Origin: Nymphaea colorata
Lineage: Eukaryota > Streptophyta > Magnoliopsida > Nymphaeales > Nymphaeaceae
Reading direction: 5' to 3'
DNA length: 64,000 nucleotides
Assembly (NCBI RefSeq): GCF_008831285.2
Contig: NC_045139.1
Span: 10,822,704-10,886,703, forward strand
Positions 14,101 through 24,991 of this stretch are shown in pieces (the first letter of the stretch is position 1; each line of letters begins with the position of its first letter). A program made the translations under genes and the position numbers. The notes beneath the pieces are model-generated. The model was given only the letters and a program-made list of their open reading frames with translations, was not told where the DNA came from and made no database searches.

Positions 14101-17100
14101 TCCAATAAGACGTTGAACTCTCTGGTTTCATTTGCCTCTAGTTTTTCCAATTCTGCAAAATGTATGCACATGAATAAGAAGCTGTCTTGAGGGACATATG
14201 ATGGATTCCAGCCTATTGCGTCAGGGGACTGTGGCTTGCAATCAGCAGTTTGCATCACTTTCGACGGTGGCATATATAGATCGGTTTCTACTGAAATTTC
14301 GAGGGAGGTGTTGATAGGGGCCACCAAGCGATTAGTTGGCTCAAGGGGCAGCCAAACACGATCAAAAGCGTCGTCCGGATACCTGGATGCACAACCGCAG
14401 TTCAGTTAGATCAGGCAGACAAATGTGAGCCCAAAAAATCACATTTAATTAGATGATCTGAAAATGATGCCAGAAAAATGTAAATGTGCAAAACTTTGCC
14501 GTTACATTGAAGAGTTTTCGGCAGAGAAGCAAATTGTACATCAAAATATTAAATTCAAGACAATTGTGCACAGGGCTCTAACTCGCAATTATTGTGCTAA
14601 CCAGATCGATTGTCGCTCAAATTACATGCGAGCAAGAGACAAGGACAAGACGCTTCAATTGCCCCAAAATTTTGCGATCACGTGAAATCTAAACGATGGA
14701 TGTTTGAGTCTTCCAGTCTTCGCCTGTAACTTTTAGTAGTACAGTTCTCGTCAATGCTACAATCGACCTGAATAGGCTGATTTGAGTCCAAACAGTGTGC
14801 GATTTCTTCGATCACCAGCCAAATAACCTAAGATACCACATTTCGTTCACTTTCATTTTCTACCATTTTACACTTAAATCAATTTGAATATTTGTTTTAT
14901 ATTTATAATAATATTTTGTCGTGGATTCAATTTGTGATTCTTATAACACCGACCTTTATTGTAGCTGATGTTAACGAAAATGAAGCAACTAACTCAACAG
15001 GTCTCTCCGTATTACAAGGTGACACAATTGAACAGCTACAAGCAAGGAAACCCCACATGGTGCCAAGCAGATCTTTCCTATTGAAGATGACTATGAATTC
15101 GAAAAACTCAAACGTTGGATCTTCAAACGGTTACGATGGATGTAGAAAATCAGAATCGAAGCTTGTAATAAAGATAAGAGAGAAAAATCATAACAAAATA
15201 AAGAAAACAATTTCTCCGTGGATGTAGATCAAGAAGCTCGAACCACTCCCTTTGCATTGTTTTTGTGTGTGTTGTTCTCTCTCTCTTTTTTTAAAAAACT
15301 CTTAGTTGACACGAACAGATGCAAAAAAAAAAAAAAAAAAAGAAACACCATCAATTTTTCGGAGCTACCAACCTGTACCGCTCGCCATTCCTTGAACCAA
15401 AATCGTTTCTCTGCAGTTTTCTTAGAGCCAGCGTAGCATTAACGACTGGATAAATGGCATCCCCCGGTAGAGGGCGAAGCTCAATGGCTGATATGAAGGG
15501 ATCGCGCTTATTTGTCTTGCAGAGGCAAAGCGTGAGGTAGCTCCTCCTTGGCTTCACTATGAACTCGTACTCTACGGATTCATTTACCGTCTGAACAAAT
15601 GTGTTCTCAAGATACAAATCAAACGGTGGGAACGAATCCAACCGATCGAAATTCCCATATAAGAAAGACGGCCGAAGTAAATAGCTGGAGCCTGGAATGA
15701 GCGGCTGCAGCGTGTAACAGTTCCTCCTTCCTTCTGGAAAAGTCCGAAGATGCCAGAGGTGCTTCGGATTTGTACCGATGTTATCAATGGGGACATCTCT
15801 AATTTCTCCAGATTTCGTGAGGTTGGAATCAGACGTGTACGTGATTCCAGTGGTACCATCCACGTAGCTTTCTTCATTGCTGCCGCAATCAATACTTACG
15901 AACCCTGCAGTTATCGATCGGTGAACGGAAAGCATTAAGTAATCCAGGAACTCTTGAATGGAAATTAATCCCATCTTGAAAATGATAATTTCAGAGCATT
16001 TTTTTATGATTCTATGCCTCATATTTCCAAAGAACAAAGTTCATAAGTTACTAAATTTTTGCGGAGGTTTTCCCATTAACAGTAGTCATTATCAGGTTCT
16101 TGCTTATCTTTTCAAGTTTTGAAGTCATCCCATATCGCTTACGCGGCAAAATTTTCACCGCATCTAAAAGAAGCTGCAAGCGGTACTGTCTTAGTATTTA
16201 AAACCAACACATTCTTTGTGCATTAGAATCACTAAATAAAACCCAGTTTTGATTTGGCATGGCATTAAGGAATTTGGGATCCAGCATTTAATTGAACTTG
16301 GTTTAATCTAGATCCAGATCAGGAACCCATCTGAATGCAATGTTTACGAGAAAAGTGCATGTTGCCTTGTGGTTCTATTCAAGTCAGGATCCAGGCATGG
16401 TAGTATATTGGATGTCGATTTAGGCGGACCAGGTCCATGTACACCCATGGCAAATCGGTATCTAACAAGTTCTTTACTCCCGCTCAATGTTCTAATATGG
16501 CGGTTGTGTGTTCATCTCCAGAAACAAGCTGGTGAATTGTCAGCAAATGAAGAGTTTCAAGCTTTCAAATTCAGATATGATGGCATCCCTACGTTTTCAA
16601 ATTCAGATATCATCAGGATCAATATCATCACCATCGCATGGCAATAAGTTGTTTATCGCACCAAACTCGGAAAGATGAGTGGGTGTCTTCTAACAGGAAC
16701 GCATTCACGGAACAACGTGTTCCGAAGAACACAGTGCTCGTGTCACCAAACGACCCCCTTGAAAAACATTTTGGCTCATACAGACGAGAGATTATTTACT
16801 TTCGTGTAATCAAAACCGCCCCTACAGATCAGTACGTGCCAAACAGGCATCACCGAGACCATAGTTATTGGGTCTTTGGAGATGCAAGATAATGCCTTGA
16901 AATATTACAACATTGATCAAGATTAGCGCATGAATTATTAGGATCATTTGCTTTAATGATTATATTACAAGGCTTCCTATCTTGAATTTAAAATTATACT
17001 ACACGAACACGGAAATGAATTGACAGGCTTTTGAGCCTCTTTTCCCCAAAACTCTCCGATTAGTGCGCACACACCCTACTTATAATGTATAAGCATATTC

Positions 17101-17362
17101 AATCAATGGTTTATCCCCATTTAACATGCTCTATGGGTGACGAGTACAGCTGGTCAAACCAATACTACTTTGGTTGTCAGTTTGATTCTAGTGAGTATTA
17201 TTCTTTTAAATTATAAATAAAAGATGCACAACATTTTAGTGGATGCATGTATATTTCCCTACCCACATCTGAAAGCAACCTTGACCCTGTCGGCAAGGAA
17301 AAATGAGAGAAGCTTCGGCCTCTTTAGGTATCTCTTTCCCCCTTCCTAACTATGATTTCTAC

Positions 17363-17408
<46 letters not shown>

Positions 17409-20400
17409 CTTTGTTTATTCCCATCTAATACTAATATTACGATTACTATAGAGAGAGAGAGAGAAAGAGAAAGAGAAAGCCGATAAAATGGAAATCAATA
17501 CCAAAATTTAAGAACAAGAAGTCCCCCAGTTATAATAACAACCGCAAAACATAAGGAAAAAGACGAAATATATAATACAATATACGGTAAAACAAAATAA
17601 AAAGGGTGGAGAGGGAATGGGGAGATGGAGCGGTACAATCACCCAGCCGCAGACGAAGAACGACGTCGTAGCCGAATGACAAAATGTACATCCCCCTACA
17701 CAAGACGAGCCACAGACTTCGACGAAGAGAAGGTGCCCCTGAAGACCCTATTGTTACGCTCTTCCCAATGCGCCACCAAGCTGAAATGAGCCACAACATC
17801 TATACACGATTCCAGGAAACCGTCAGGCGGGGAGAAGGACAAAAGAGAAAAAAAAGATGAATAGAAGGTGGATTCAGAAGGCTACTAACAAGAAAAGGTC
17901 AGTAAGAGGCAAGAACATTAAAGAAAAAAGGGCAAGAGGTAAAAATGTGAACCCAAGACTCGGTCACGATGAGACACTAATTAGCTAAGCTGATGCCAAG
18001 GCGCTGCAAGTGGTCAAAAGCATTGATGTGACCAGCAAGAAGAAGTCAAACAAAAGTAGTGGCACGAGGAGAAGGGTCAGAAGACCAAAGGGATCGGGGT
18101 AGAAGCGACGCCACAGAAAAACCAAAGGAGGTCAGGTAGCAAGAAGAAAAAGTGAATTCATGGGATGGTGAAAGAGGCCAAGATGGGGATGCGAACGATG
18201 GAAGGTCAGCAAGGCGGAGGAAGGGCAGAAAGCAGGTCGCACCAAAAGTGGGAGGGAAAAGTTTGAGAGATAGAAGTACTCCAATCACTAGGAGAAGGCA
18301 GGTCAAATTTGGAGCAAATGAACAAGGTGATGGGAGAGTGCTCAGTTGCCAGATGCCACCATCAAGAACACAGAGAAGACTTACAAGCCCGACTGAGGTT
18401 GGTAATCCTAGCACCCCCAAGAAGAAGCGGAAGGGCAACCACATCCCAATGCGCAAAGGCGATCTGAAGGCCGATCACCATCCCAGATAAATTTACGAAT
18501 GATCTTGTCAAACCTTTTCAGAACAGTCACAGAGGGTCGAAAGACCGTCAGAGCATGAAGGGGGACAGACGCAAGACAATGCTTAGCAAGAGTAATACGA
18601 CCCGGGAGAGGAATCAATTTTCCCTGCCAACACTGGAGATGATCAACAAGCTTCTGCTCCACTCCATTCCGAAAGGAGGGTGTAGGAGACGACAACATAA
18701 TTTGAAGACCCAAGTAGTGCCAGTAGCCTTGCACCCAAAGCAAGCTTCCGCAAAAAGTACCATGGTGGGATCCACATGAATGAGAGAAATGTGACATTTA
18801 GAAGAATTAATAGAAAGACCCGAGATGAGCTCAAAAACCCCAAGGATAAGCCAAGTTCTCACAATCTGTTGGCGAGAAGCAGCACCAAACAGGAGAAAAT
18901 CATCAGCATACTAAAGGGAGGAGAGGGCCTGTAAGTGGGGGAATGAGGAAGTCTACGACCGCAGCGTGACAGAATAAAGCTGAAAAGCACTCGACAATTA
19001 AGTTGAAGAGCAACGACGATAACACACAACCTTGACGGAGGCCACGACCTAAACAAAAGAAATCGCCACAGAACTCATTGAAGGAGGCCGCTAGCTGGGC
19101 CCCAGTGACAAGCAAAAGGATCCACTGCCTAAACAACGTACCAAAAGTAAAGCATGTGAGGAGGTCAGAAAAAATTTCCCAACTAACCGAATCAAAAGCC
19201 TTAGAGATGTCCAACTTAAGGATGAAAAAATGAAGACGCAGGCAGTATAGAGAATGAACAACCTCATTGGCAAGGACCACAATGTCCTGCAAACGCAGAC
19301 CCTTGATGAAAGTAACCTAGAAGGGGTTAAGCTGTAAAGAAAACAACTTAGCAATAATCTTGTAAGGAGTGCCTAAGATGGAGATCGGGCGAAAGTGAGT
19401 GACATCTGTAGGGTTAAAACACTTAGGCACCAAGACACATGTGACTTGATTAAATTCCTTAAGAAAGATGGAGTTAGAGACAAATTCATCACAAAACTCA
19501 AACACATCAGCACTACAAGCCTCCCAAAAGGTGCAAAAAAATTCAATAGGAAAGCTATCAATGTCGGGCGCTTTACCAGAGCCAATGGCCTAGATAGCAT
19601 TCTTGATCTTTTGGTGTAGGAAAGGCCACTTAAGAGAGATTGCACACGAGACAGCAGGAAAGAGGTAAAAATCCGGCAACGGGACACAGAAGTGAAGGGG
19701 CATAGAGTAGAAATCTCGAAAATGAGCGGTCAAAGCCAAGAGAATGTCATTACCAAGAAAAATCCTGTGTCTGATAACCATGGACCATGGACTGGAACAA
19801 CGTCTGACAGCGCCTTTGAGAGGCAGCCAAGTGGAAGAATATAGAGTTCTGGTCTCTATGCGAAAGCCAACGTAGCCTAAAACGTTGCTGCCAATGGATG
19901 GATTCCATAATTCGCCACTCCTGAGCAAGACACTGGAGACAAAGGAGACGAGAATACTGACCTGTAGAAATATTGTCAGAAGTCTGGATGGACAGAATCT
20001 CCTCATCCCAAACATTCACCTCAGAAAATTTGCCGCTCCGAAAAATGCGTTTCCAAGCAATGACCTCCCTCCTGATAGAATGCAACTTCTGCGAGAGCCT
20101 GAAAGCTGCTCACCTACCATGGACGATGCGAGTCCACCATTTAAGAACGACAGCCACAAAGGAGTCATCACGGAGCCACCAAAGCTCAAAACGGAACCTG
20201 GTGCACCCGGTAGCAGCCCTACCCTGAAGAAGGGAGAGGATCAGCGGGACATGATCAGACAAGTGCCTCGGTCCTAGAACCAAGGAGGACGAAAGAAAAG
20301 TAGAGAACAACTCAGGTGAGTGGAAAATATGGTCTAACCTACGAAGAATGAGACGATTCCGATTGTTGGACCAAGTAAACTTACCATTACTCAGAGGGAC

Positions 20401-23400
20401 GTCAAAGAGACCAAACTCTTCAACGAACGAACGAAAAGTGAACACAGACGGACCAGAAGTGATAGGGGAGGAAGGGTCAGCAGGGCTAAACAAGCAATTG
20501 AAGTCCCCTACCAAAAGCCAAGGTGAAAAAGCAAGCTGACGAGCATGATGCAGCTCAGCCCACAGATAGTCGCCCAAAACCCCAACGCAAGGGCCATAAA
20601 CAACAGTAACTAAGAGCGGGCCATTGGGCCAGAGACCATTGAGAGAAGCCAAGATCGAGTACCTACCAACATGCACAACAACCCCTATAAGAGGCGGAGA
20701 CCAAGCGAGCAGGATGTCGCAAGCGGCCCCATTAGCTAGTACGAACCCAAAGGATGGCTGACGCATTAGAGTACGAACAAAAGCATGAGAGACCACAGAC
20801 AACTTGGTCTCAACCATGATAAGCACTGAAGGTCCATGTTGCCGGACCCAATAAGAAAGATATCTACACCGATAACGGGCACTCAGGCCCCGCACATTCC
20901 AACACGCAACCCTCATGAGGAAACCACGAGAAGCGACGTATGTCAGGTCGTCCTAGCAACACTGGGAGGGAGGATGGAGGCTACGGAAGCCCCAATCCTA
21001 CGTAATTCCTGTCACAACCTGACTAGGCTGGAGTGGGAGGCCGGCGCAACAGCGGCAACAAAAGAAGCACGCATGATATCAAGTTGCTCCTGTTTGGAAG
21101 CGTCGTTAAGAAAACGGGCTGGATCTAACCGGCTGGTTTATTAACGGGCCAGGCCGGGAACCGGGCCTCGTCTTCCCAGCCCGAGGCCCGGCCCGACCTA
21201 TTTTTAAATTGATAGCCAGGCGAGCCATGCTGGGTCGTCTGGTCTGGATCCAATTCGTGGGGAAACGAGTGAGGAAGAAGGAACCGAGGGAAAGGAAGAA
21301 GAGGGAAACTAAGAGGAAGAAGACGTTGAAGAGGAGGAACCGAGGGGAAGGAAGGAGGCGGAAACAAAGATGAAGAAGTTGAGGAAGAAGAGGAACCGAG
21401 GGGAAGGAAGGAGGCAAAAACGAAGAGCAAAAAGAAGTTGGGGAAGAAGAGGAACCGAGGGGAAGGAAGGAGGCGGAAATGATGAGGAAGAAGAAGTTGA
21501 GGAAGAAGAGGAACCAAGGTGAAGGAAGGAAGCATAAACGAAGAGGAAGAAGAAGTTGGGGAAGAAGAGGAACAGAGGGGAAAGAAGGAGGTGGAAATGA
21601 AAAGAAAGAAGAAGTTGGGGAAGAAGACGAACTGAAGGGAAGGAAGGAGGGGGAAACGAAAAGGAAGAAGAAGTGAGGAAGAAGAGGAACCGAGGGGAAG
21701 GAAGAACCAGAGCAGCGATCAGGCGGTCAACGGCGGCGGGACCGAAGGTCGACGGTGGCTTTGGCGGATTGGCGGCGGTGCGACGACGATGGCTGTGGCT
21801 CCTCTTTCTCTTTCCAAAGTCCAAAAAAAACCCTAACAAATTTTGTGAGATGTTTTAAATTTGAAATTAAACTCATAACAGGTCGAACGGGCCAATTTGT
21901 TAACCCGGACCCGGGCCCGGTCTGGGCCGATTACCGGGTACCCGATGGCGGCCCGGCCCGGAGCCCAGGCCCAAAGGCAAGTCGGTGGTAAAGCTACAGC
22001 CAAAGGAAACAAGATAAAAACAGAGCAGAATGACAAAGGAGGAGGTTCTAGGTGGTAGAGGGGGCAGAGGGTGACCAGTAACAATGGTAAAGAACAAAGA
22101 ACAGACAACAGACAACAGAGGGAGATGAGTTGACTAAGGGTGACGAAACAGTAGAGGTCAAGGCAACAGATGCTACAGTTGAAAAAGAGCAAGCAACAAC
22201 AGTGACCTCAAGGAGACGACCCCTTGCAGACGGGCGGGCAGCCAACTGTGACGGTGCAAAGGACTGAGCATTGCCAAGATCAGCATGAGCAGCAAGCAGC
22301 ACCGAGTCGGGGCATCCCAAGTTGGACGCACACGAACCCCCAGCTCGCAAAGAAGAAAAAGGAAGGGGCAAGCAAGGCACTTCAGGGGAGCGCGGCAGAG
22401 AGCAGGGAGGACTCCATGGGGAAGGCGAGGCTGGCTCTAGCGGTGAGGGAAGCAAGGGCATGAGCTTAAATGGCGGGAGCTCGCCAAGCGAAGAACACTG
22501 GTGCGACAGGCCACCTGGGCTGAAGATCCGTGGGACCTCTACCGAGAAAGGTGGACCCCATCAGCCAGGAAAGGCAGGCCCACGCCAAGGAAGTCTGAAA
22601 GAGCCAAAGAAAATAGTGCTAGCATCCGAAGAAGGCGACCGATGAGCAACTGGCAGAAGAACTCGAACCCAAAAGGAGGAAGCAACCGCAGCAAAAGCAT
22701 GCCACCGACCAAAAAGTCACGGATCATTCTGACAAGCAGGAAAATGACAACGAGAACACATGTCGGCCCGACTGCCATTCAAGGTAGCACACCTCTGACA
22801 CCACCACTGGCCCCATCTGATGCAGATAGAAGTGACAGACCGAAAAAGGAGACGAAGCCTGGAAGCGCGACGGGAAGAAGGGACACACTAAGGTGAGGGG
22901 GCTGGCCTACCAATGGAGACCACTTTTGGGAGCCTAGGCCTCAATGAACAATCACCCATATGCAAAAAAAGAAACCAACAACGCGCAGGTGGGAGGAATG
23001 CCTGGAGGAGGTTGCGAGCGTCTTGCAGCTGAAGCGAGCCAATGAAGACACAACTGAAGATGGTAGACTGCCAACTGAAAGACAATGCCAAAGCCTGATG
23101 GACCCCCTCAGGCAAGCAAAGGAAACTGACTGTAGTACGACAAAGCAGTCGATTAAGAGGGAGAGGGTTACCCCGCTTGATACCACAAAAACTGATACCA
23201 CCAACCTAGGCCTGGGCATCCGGCCGAGTCGGGCCGGGTCCGGGCCGAGACCCAGGCTATCGGGCCGGGCCTGGGCCGAGACTCGGGCTATCGGGCTGAG
23301 CCTGATGCCCCCCCTTACACCAACCCAAACCCCCTTCAGCGGACGCAAAGGCAGAGGAGGAGGGAGGGTGGCCATGACACCCACCTTGTGCAAGAGCAAA

Positions 23401-24211
23401 GTGGCCGGTCCAAAGCAACGAAGCCAATCACACGTGTGTGCCCACCCACCGCCAAGGCAGTTGTGTTTGGACTCACTCAAAACCTAAACTGAGCAAGGCC
23501 TAGTGTTTGGACTCACTCAAAACCTAAACTGAGCAAGGCCTAGCAAGCTGGTGAGACACAACTTAGCACAACGTAAGAGTAAGGCACCGAAAAAGGACCG
23601 GTCAACTAACAAAATACTCCACAAGCTCTAATGGACATATCATCTAACAGTTACCACTCAGAGTAAGGCACCGAAAAAGGACTAGTCAACTAACAAACAA
23701 GCTCTAATGGACATATCATCGAACAGTTACCACTCAGCTCGAAGGAGAGGAGTGAAGCCCCCAATCAAAACACCCTCCATGATCACCGCTGGATCAGAGA
23801 GAGAGAACGCCGCCGGCCGCGACGGGCACCCCAGGCCACGCTAACTGCATCCGAGGGGAGGAGAGCAGCGGGTGGGAGGTGAACAAATAGAACCTGTCTG
23901 GGGGTGAGGAGACAGAAGGTGCGCAGATGGGTGGGCGACAGAGACGGGCGGGAGGTGAGCAACGGGCGGGAGGTGGGAAACGGGCGGGCTAGAGAGACAG
24001 GGCAGGCGGGAAGTGAGTGGATGGGCGGAGGGAGCAGACGGAGAGAGAGAGAGAGGGGGAATGAGGGCGGTGGGAGCAGACGGACGGCGAGGCAGATGGC
24101 CGGGCGAAATAGGGAGATGGGCGGTGGGAGCAGACGGACGGGCGGGCGAGAGAGACGGGGCAAGGCCAGAGCGAGAGAGGCCGAGCGAGAGGAGAGAGAG
24201 CTGGCTCGTAA

Positions 24212-24252
<41 letters not shown>

Positions 24253-24668
24253 ATCGGGAGAGAGAGAGAGACGAAAAAAAAAAAAAGCTCAAAATCAGTG
24301 CATAAAGTTTGGGTGACAAGGTGTCACCAAGAAACAAAGACAACAAAAAGAAAAAGAGTGGCATAAGACTAAAATTAACCAACAAAAACCAACAACAACA
24401 TGAACAAAAGCAAGAGAAGAGAGAGAGAGAGCTGATCAAAACGGAAGATGCATTACAATAAAATCTATTGACAAGCTCTGACCGATGCCTGTCGGGTTTG
24501 AGCTAAACATGGATTGCGAGACTGCGGCAAGAATATAATATCGTAAAAGGGACATTTGGTTTTGAGGTTTGACGAAAGTTTACCTGAGGGCTGTGCTAAG
24601 GCAAGAGAAAGATGGAGTGCTATTCCGCACAGCAAGGAGCCGAAGATCGCTCCACGCAGAATGCTCAT
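8183..24668 (-). CDS. Malectin-like/LRR receptor-like Ser/Thr kinase (LRR-RLK subfamily I), 15 exons
   Basis: Membrane receptor kinase, 911 aa. Minus-strand exons: 24,584-24,668; 15,373-15,904; 13,886-14,382; 13,631-13,769; 13,477-13,548; 13,323-13,394; 13,103-13,174; 12,919-12,999; 11,737-11,903; 11,456-11,649; 11,247-11,373; 10,330-10,392; 10,046-10,235; 9,411-9,543; 8,183-8,494. Phases agree and the sum is 2,736 bp. Order: signal peptide (1-26, ending [10 protein letters not shown]), malectin-like ectodomain (29-370, [13 protein letters not shown]), WTGDPC linker (386-391), four LRRs, TM (542-564), kinase with GEGGYG (601-606), K621, HRD (715-717), DFG (735-737), GTPGYLDPE. Length and exon plan match the IOS1/MEE39-type clade, which takes part in pathogen and development signalling; the ligand here is unknown. 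Two choices need care: exon 10 is predicted to use a GCAAG acceptor at 11,650 because the upstream CAG would break the frame, and exon 1 lies 8.7 kb upstream beyond a LINE. Confidence 0.92.
10258..10316. repeat. (GA)n microsatellite in RLK intron 12
   Basis: Imperfect GA run interrupted by GACACAG, lying between exons 12 and 13 of the receptor kinase. A short CT run is also present at about 10,479-10,500 in the preceding intron. Confidence 0.9.
17364..17404. repeat. (AT)n microsatellite
   Basis: About 20 uninterrupted AT dinucleotides in intron 1 of the receptor kinase, just outside the 3' end of the LINE. A GA-rich run follows at 17,450-17,479. Confidence 0.95.
20110..20916 (-). CDS. LINE ORF2 apurinic-like endonuclease domain (open 268-codon segment)
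   Basis: First part of LINE ORF2, which nicks target DNA to prime reverse transcription. The frame opens [16 protein letters not shown], the standard start of plant L1 ORF2. Signature residues of the exonuclease-endonuclease-phosphatase fold are visible: the N in CWNVRG, E in MVETKLS, D and N in LLVGDFN, RRLDHIF, and SDHVP near the end. This is the best preserved part of an otherwise broken element. The frame is lost after about 20,110, before the RT domain, so the product would be a partial protein at most. Confidence 0.85.
   Translation of the reverse strand: MRVACWNVRGLSARYRCRYLSYWVRQHGPSVLIMVETKLSVVSHAFVRTLMRQPSFGFVLANGAACDILLAWSPPLIGVVVHVGRYSILASLNGLWPNGPLLVTVVYGPCVGVLGDYLWAELHHARQLAFSPWLLVGDFNCLFSPADPSSPITSGPSVFTFRSFVEEFGLFDVPLSNGKFTWSNNRNRLILRRLDHIFHSPELFSTFLSSSLVLGPRHLSDHVPLILSLLQGRAATGCTRFRFELWWLRDDSFVAVVLKWWTRIVHGR
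21112..21985. repeat. GC-rich GGCCCGG element enclosing a ~60-bp minisatellite
   Basis: Both ends are blocks of GGGCC/GGCCCGG-type motifs (21,120-21,205 and 21,890-21,980). Between them, about 21,250-21,715, lie roughly eight degenerate purine-rich units near 60 bp each, recognised by GAAGTTGGGGAAGAAGAGGAA followed by a GGGGAAGGAAGGAGG-like half. The block sits inside the LINE 5' region, so it is probably a later insertion or an expansion. Long open frames here are a by-product of the purine bias and are not genes. Confidence 0.65.
23211..23312. mobile_element. Small GC-rich palindromic element (GGGCATC ... GATGCCC)
   Basis: About 100 bp starting CCTGGGCATCCGGCC and ending GCCTGATGCCCC, with internal CGGGCC/GGGCCGAG repeats. 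It resembles a GC-rich counterpart of the GATGTCAAT family found elsewhere in the window. No coding capacity. Confidence 0.5.
23464..23740. repeat. Two adjacent tandem duplications
   Basis: First, a unit of about 41 bp containing GTTTGGACTCACTCAAAAC occurs twice without visible change (23,464-23,543). Then a unit of about 85-95 bp beginning GTAAGGCACCGAAAAAGGAC occurs twice, at about 23,579 and 23,661, with small indels. Both lie in the 5' region of the intronic LINE. Confidence 0.85.
23870..24290. repeat. GGGCGGGAGGTG minisatellite and (GA)n run
   Basis: Degenerate short tandem units (ACGGGCGGGAGGTGGG-like; later GGGAGCAGACGGACGGGCGG-like), followed by an almost pure GA run at 24,217-24,248 and an A-run. 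This may be the 5' UTR or promoter of the LINE. Confidence 0.7.
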
Positions 24669-24746
24669 CTTCCACAGTGCTGTTAGAAGCCAAATGCCTC
24701 TCTCACACAGTGCAAGGAAAACCAATGGAGGGTGATGGCGTGGCAT

Positions 24747-24752
24747 CTTATA
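24747..24752 (-). promoter_or_regulatory. Candidate TATA box of the receptor kinase gene
   Basis: TATAAG on the minus strand about 80 nt upstream of the predicted ATG at 24,668. That leaves room for a 5' UTR of roughly 50 nt. Position fits a plant core promoter; the call rests on motif and spacing only. Confidence 0.4.
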
Positions 24753-24893
24753 CTCCGCGCACTATGTTCTTTTCCAGGCCGTCTATGACGGGGTAAGGGC
24801 GCAGCACTAATTTCCACCTTCTGCCAAGACTTTCAGTATGTCCCCATGGCTGATGGACAAGTGAAAATGACGTGTAAATGTACTATTCTCTTT

Positions 24894-24970
24894 GATGTCA
24901 ATGGAACGGATTCGGATGATATCCGAATTTGAAATACAGCATTCGAATTCGAAACTATTGGTGTCCCTAC
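24894..24970. mobile_element. Miniature GATGTCAAT-family element
   Basis: Only about 77 bp: starts GATGTCAATGGAACGGATTC and ends CTATTGGTGTCCCTAC, with internal ATCCGAAT motifs. It shares end motif and internal vocabulary with the elements at 6,224-6,976 and 39,571-39,999, and looks like the minimal form of the family. Confidence 0.5.
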
Positions 24971-24991
24971 TTTTTGAAGTAAAGACGTATA

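Larger units (their letters stand above)
17480..24445 (-). mobile_element. L1-like LINE inserted in intron 1 of the receptor kinase
   Basis: Non-LTR element in the same orientation as the host gene. The endonuclease part is at 20,110-20,916, the RT from about 19,510 to 18,640, and the C-terminal zinc-binding/WK.RN segment from about 18,450 to 17,640. RT landmarks: [17 protein letters not shown] near 19,330-19,390, [14 protein letters not shown] near 19,185-19,230, [16 protein letters not shown] near 19,010-19,060, YADDFLLF at about 18,885-18,908. Frames shift several times and a TAG stands immediately before YADD, so it is not autonomous now. The region 21,000-24,445 would hold the 5' UTR and ORF1; it is GC- and purine-rich with nested tandem repeats, and I find no clear ORF1 domain. 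Both borders are approximate and no target-site duplication was found. Confidence 0.85.

Noticed and set aside
21106-21858. Several long overlapping open frames on both strands (Ser/Pro/Phe-rich one way, Lys/Glu/Arg-rich the other)
   Set aside because: They come from a purine-rich ~60-bp tandem repeat; composition alone keeps the frames open and no domain is present.
23783-24439. 218-codon minus-strand frame rich in Leu, Ser and Pro
   Set aside because: Lies in GA- and GGGCGG-type tandem repeats at the LINE 5' end; low complexity, no domain.
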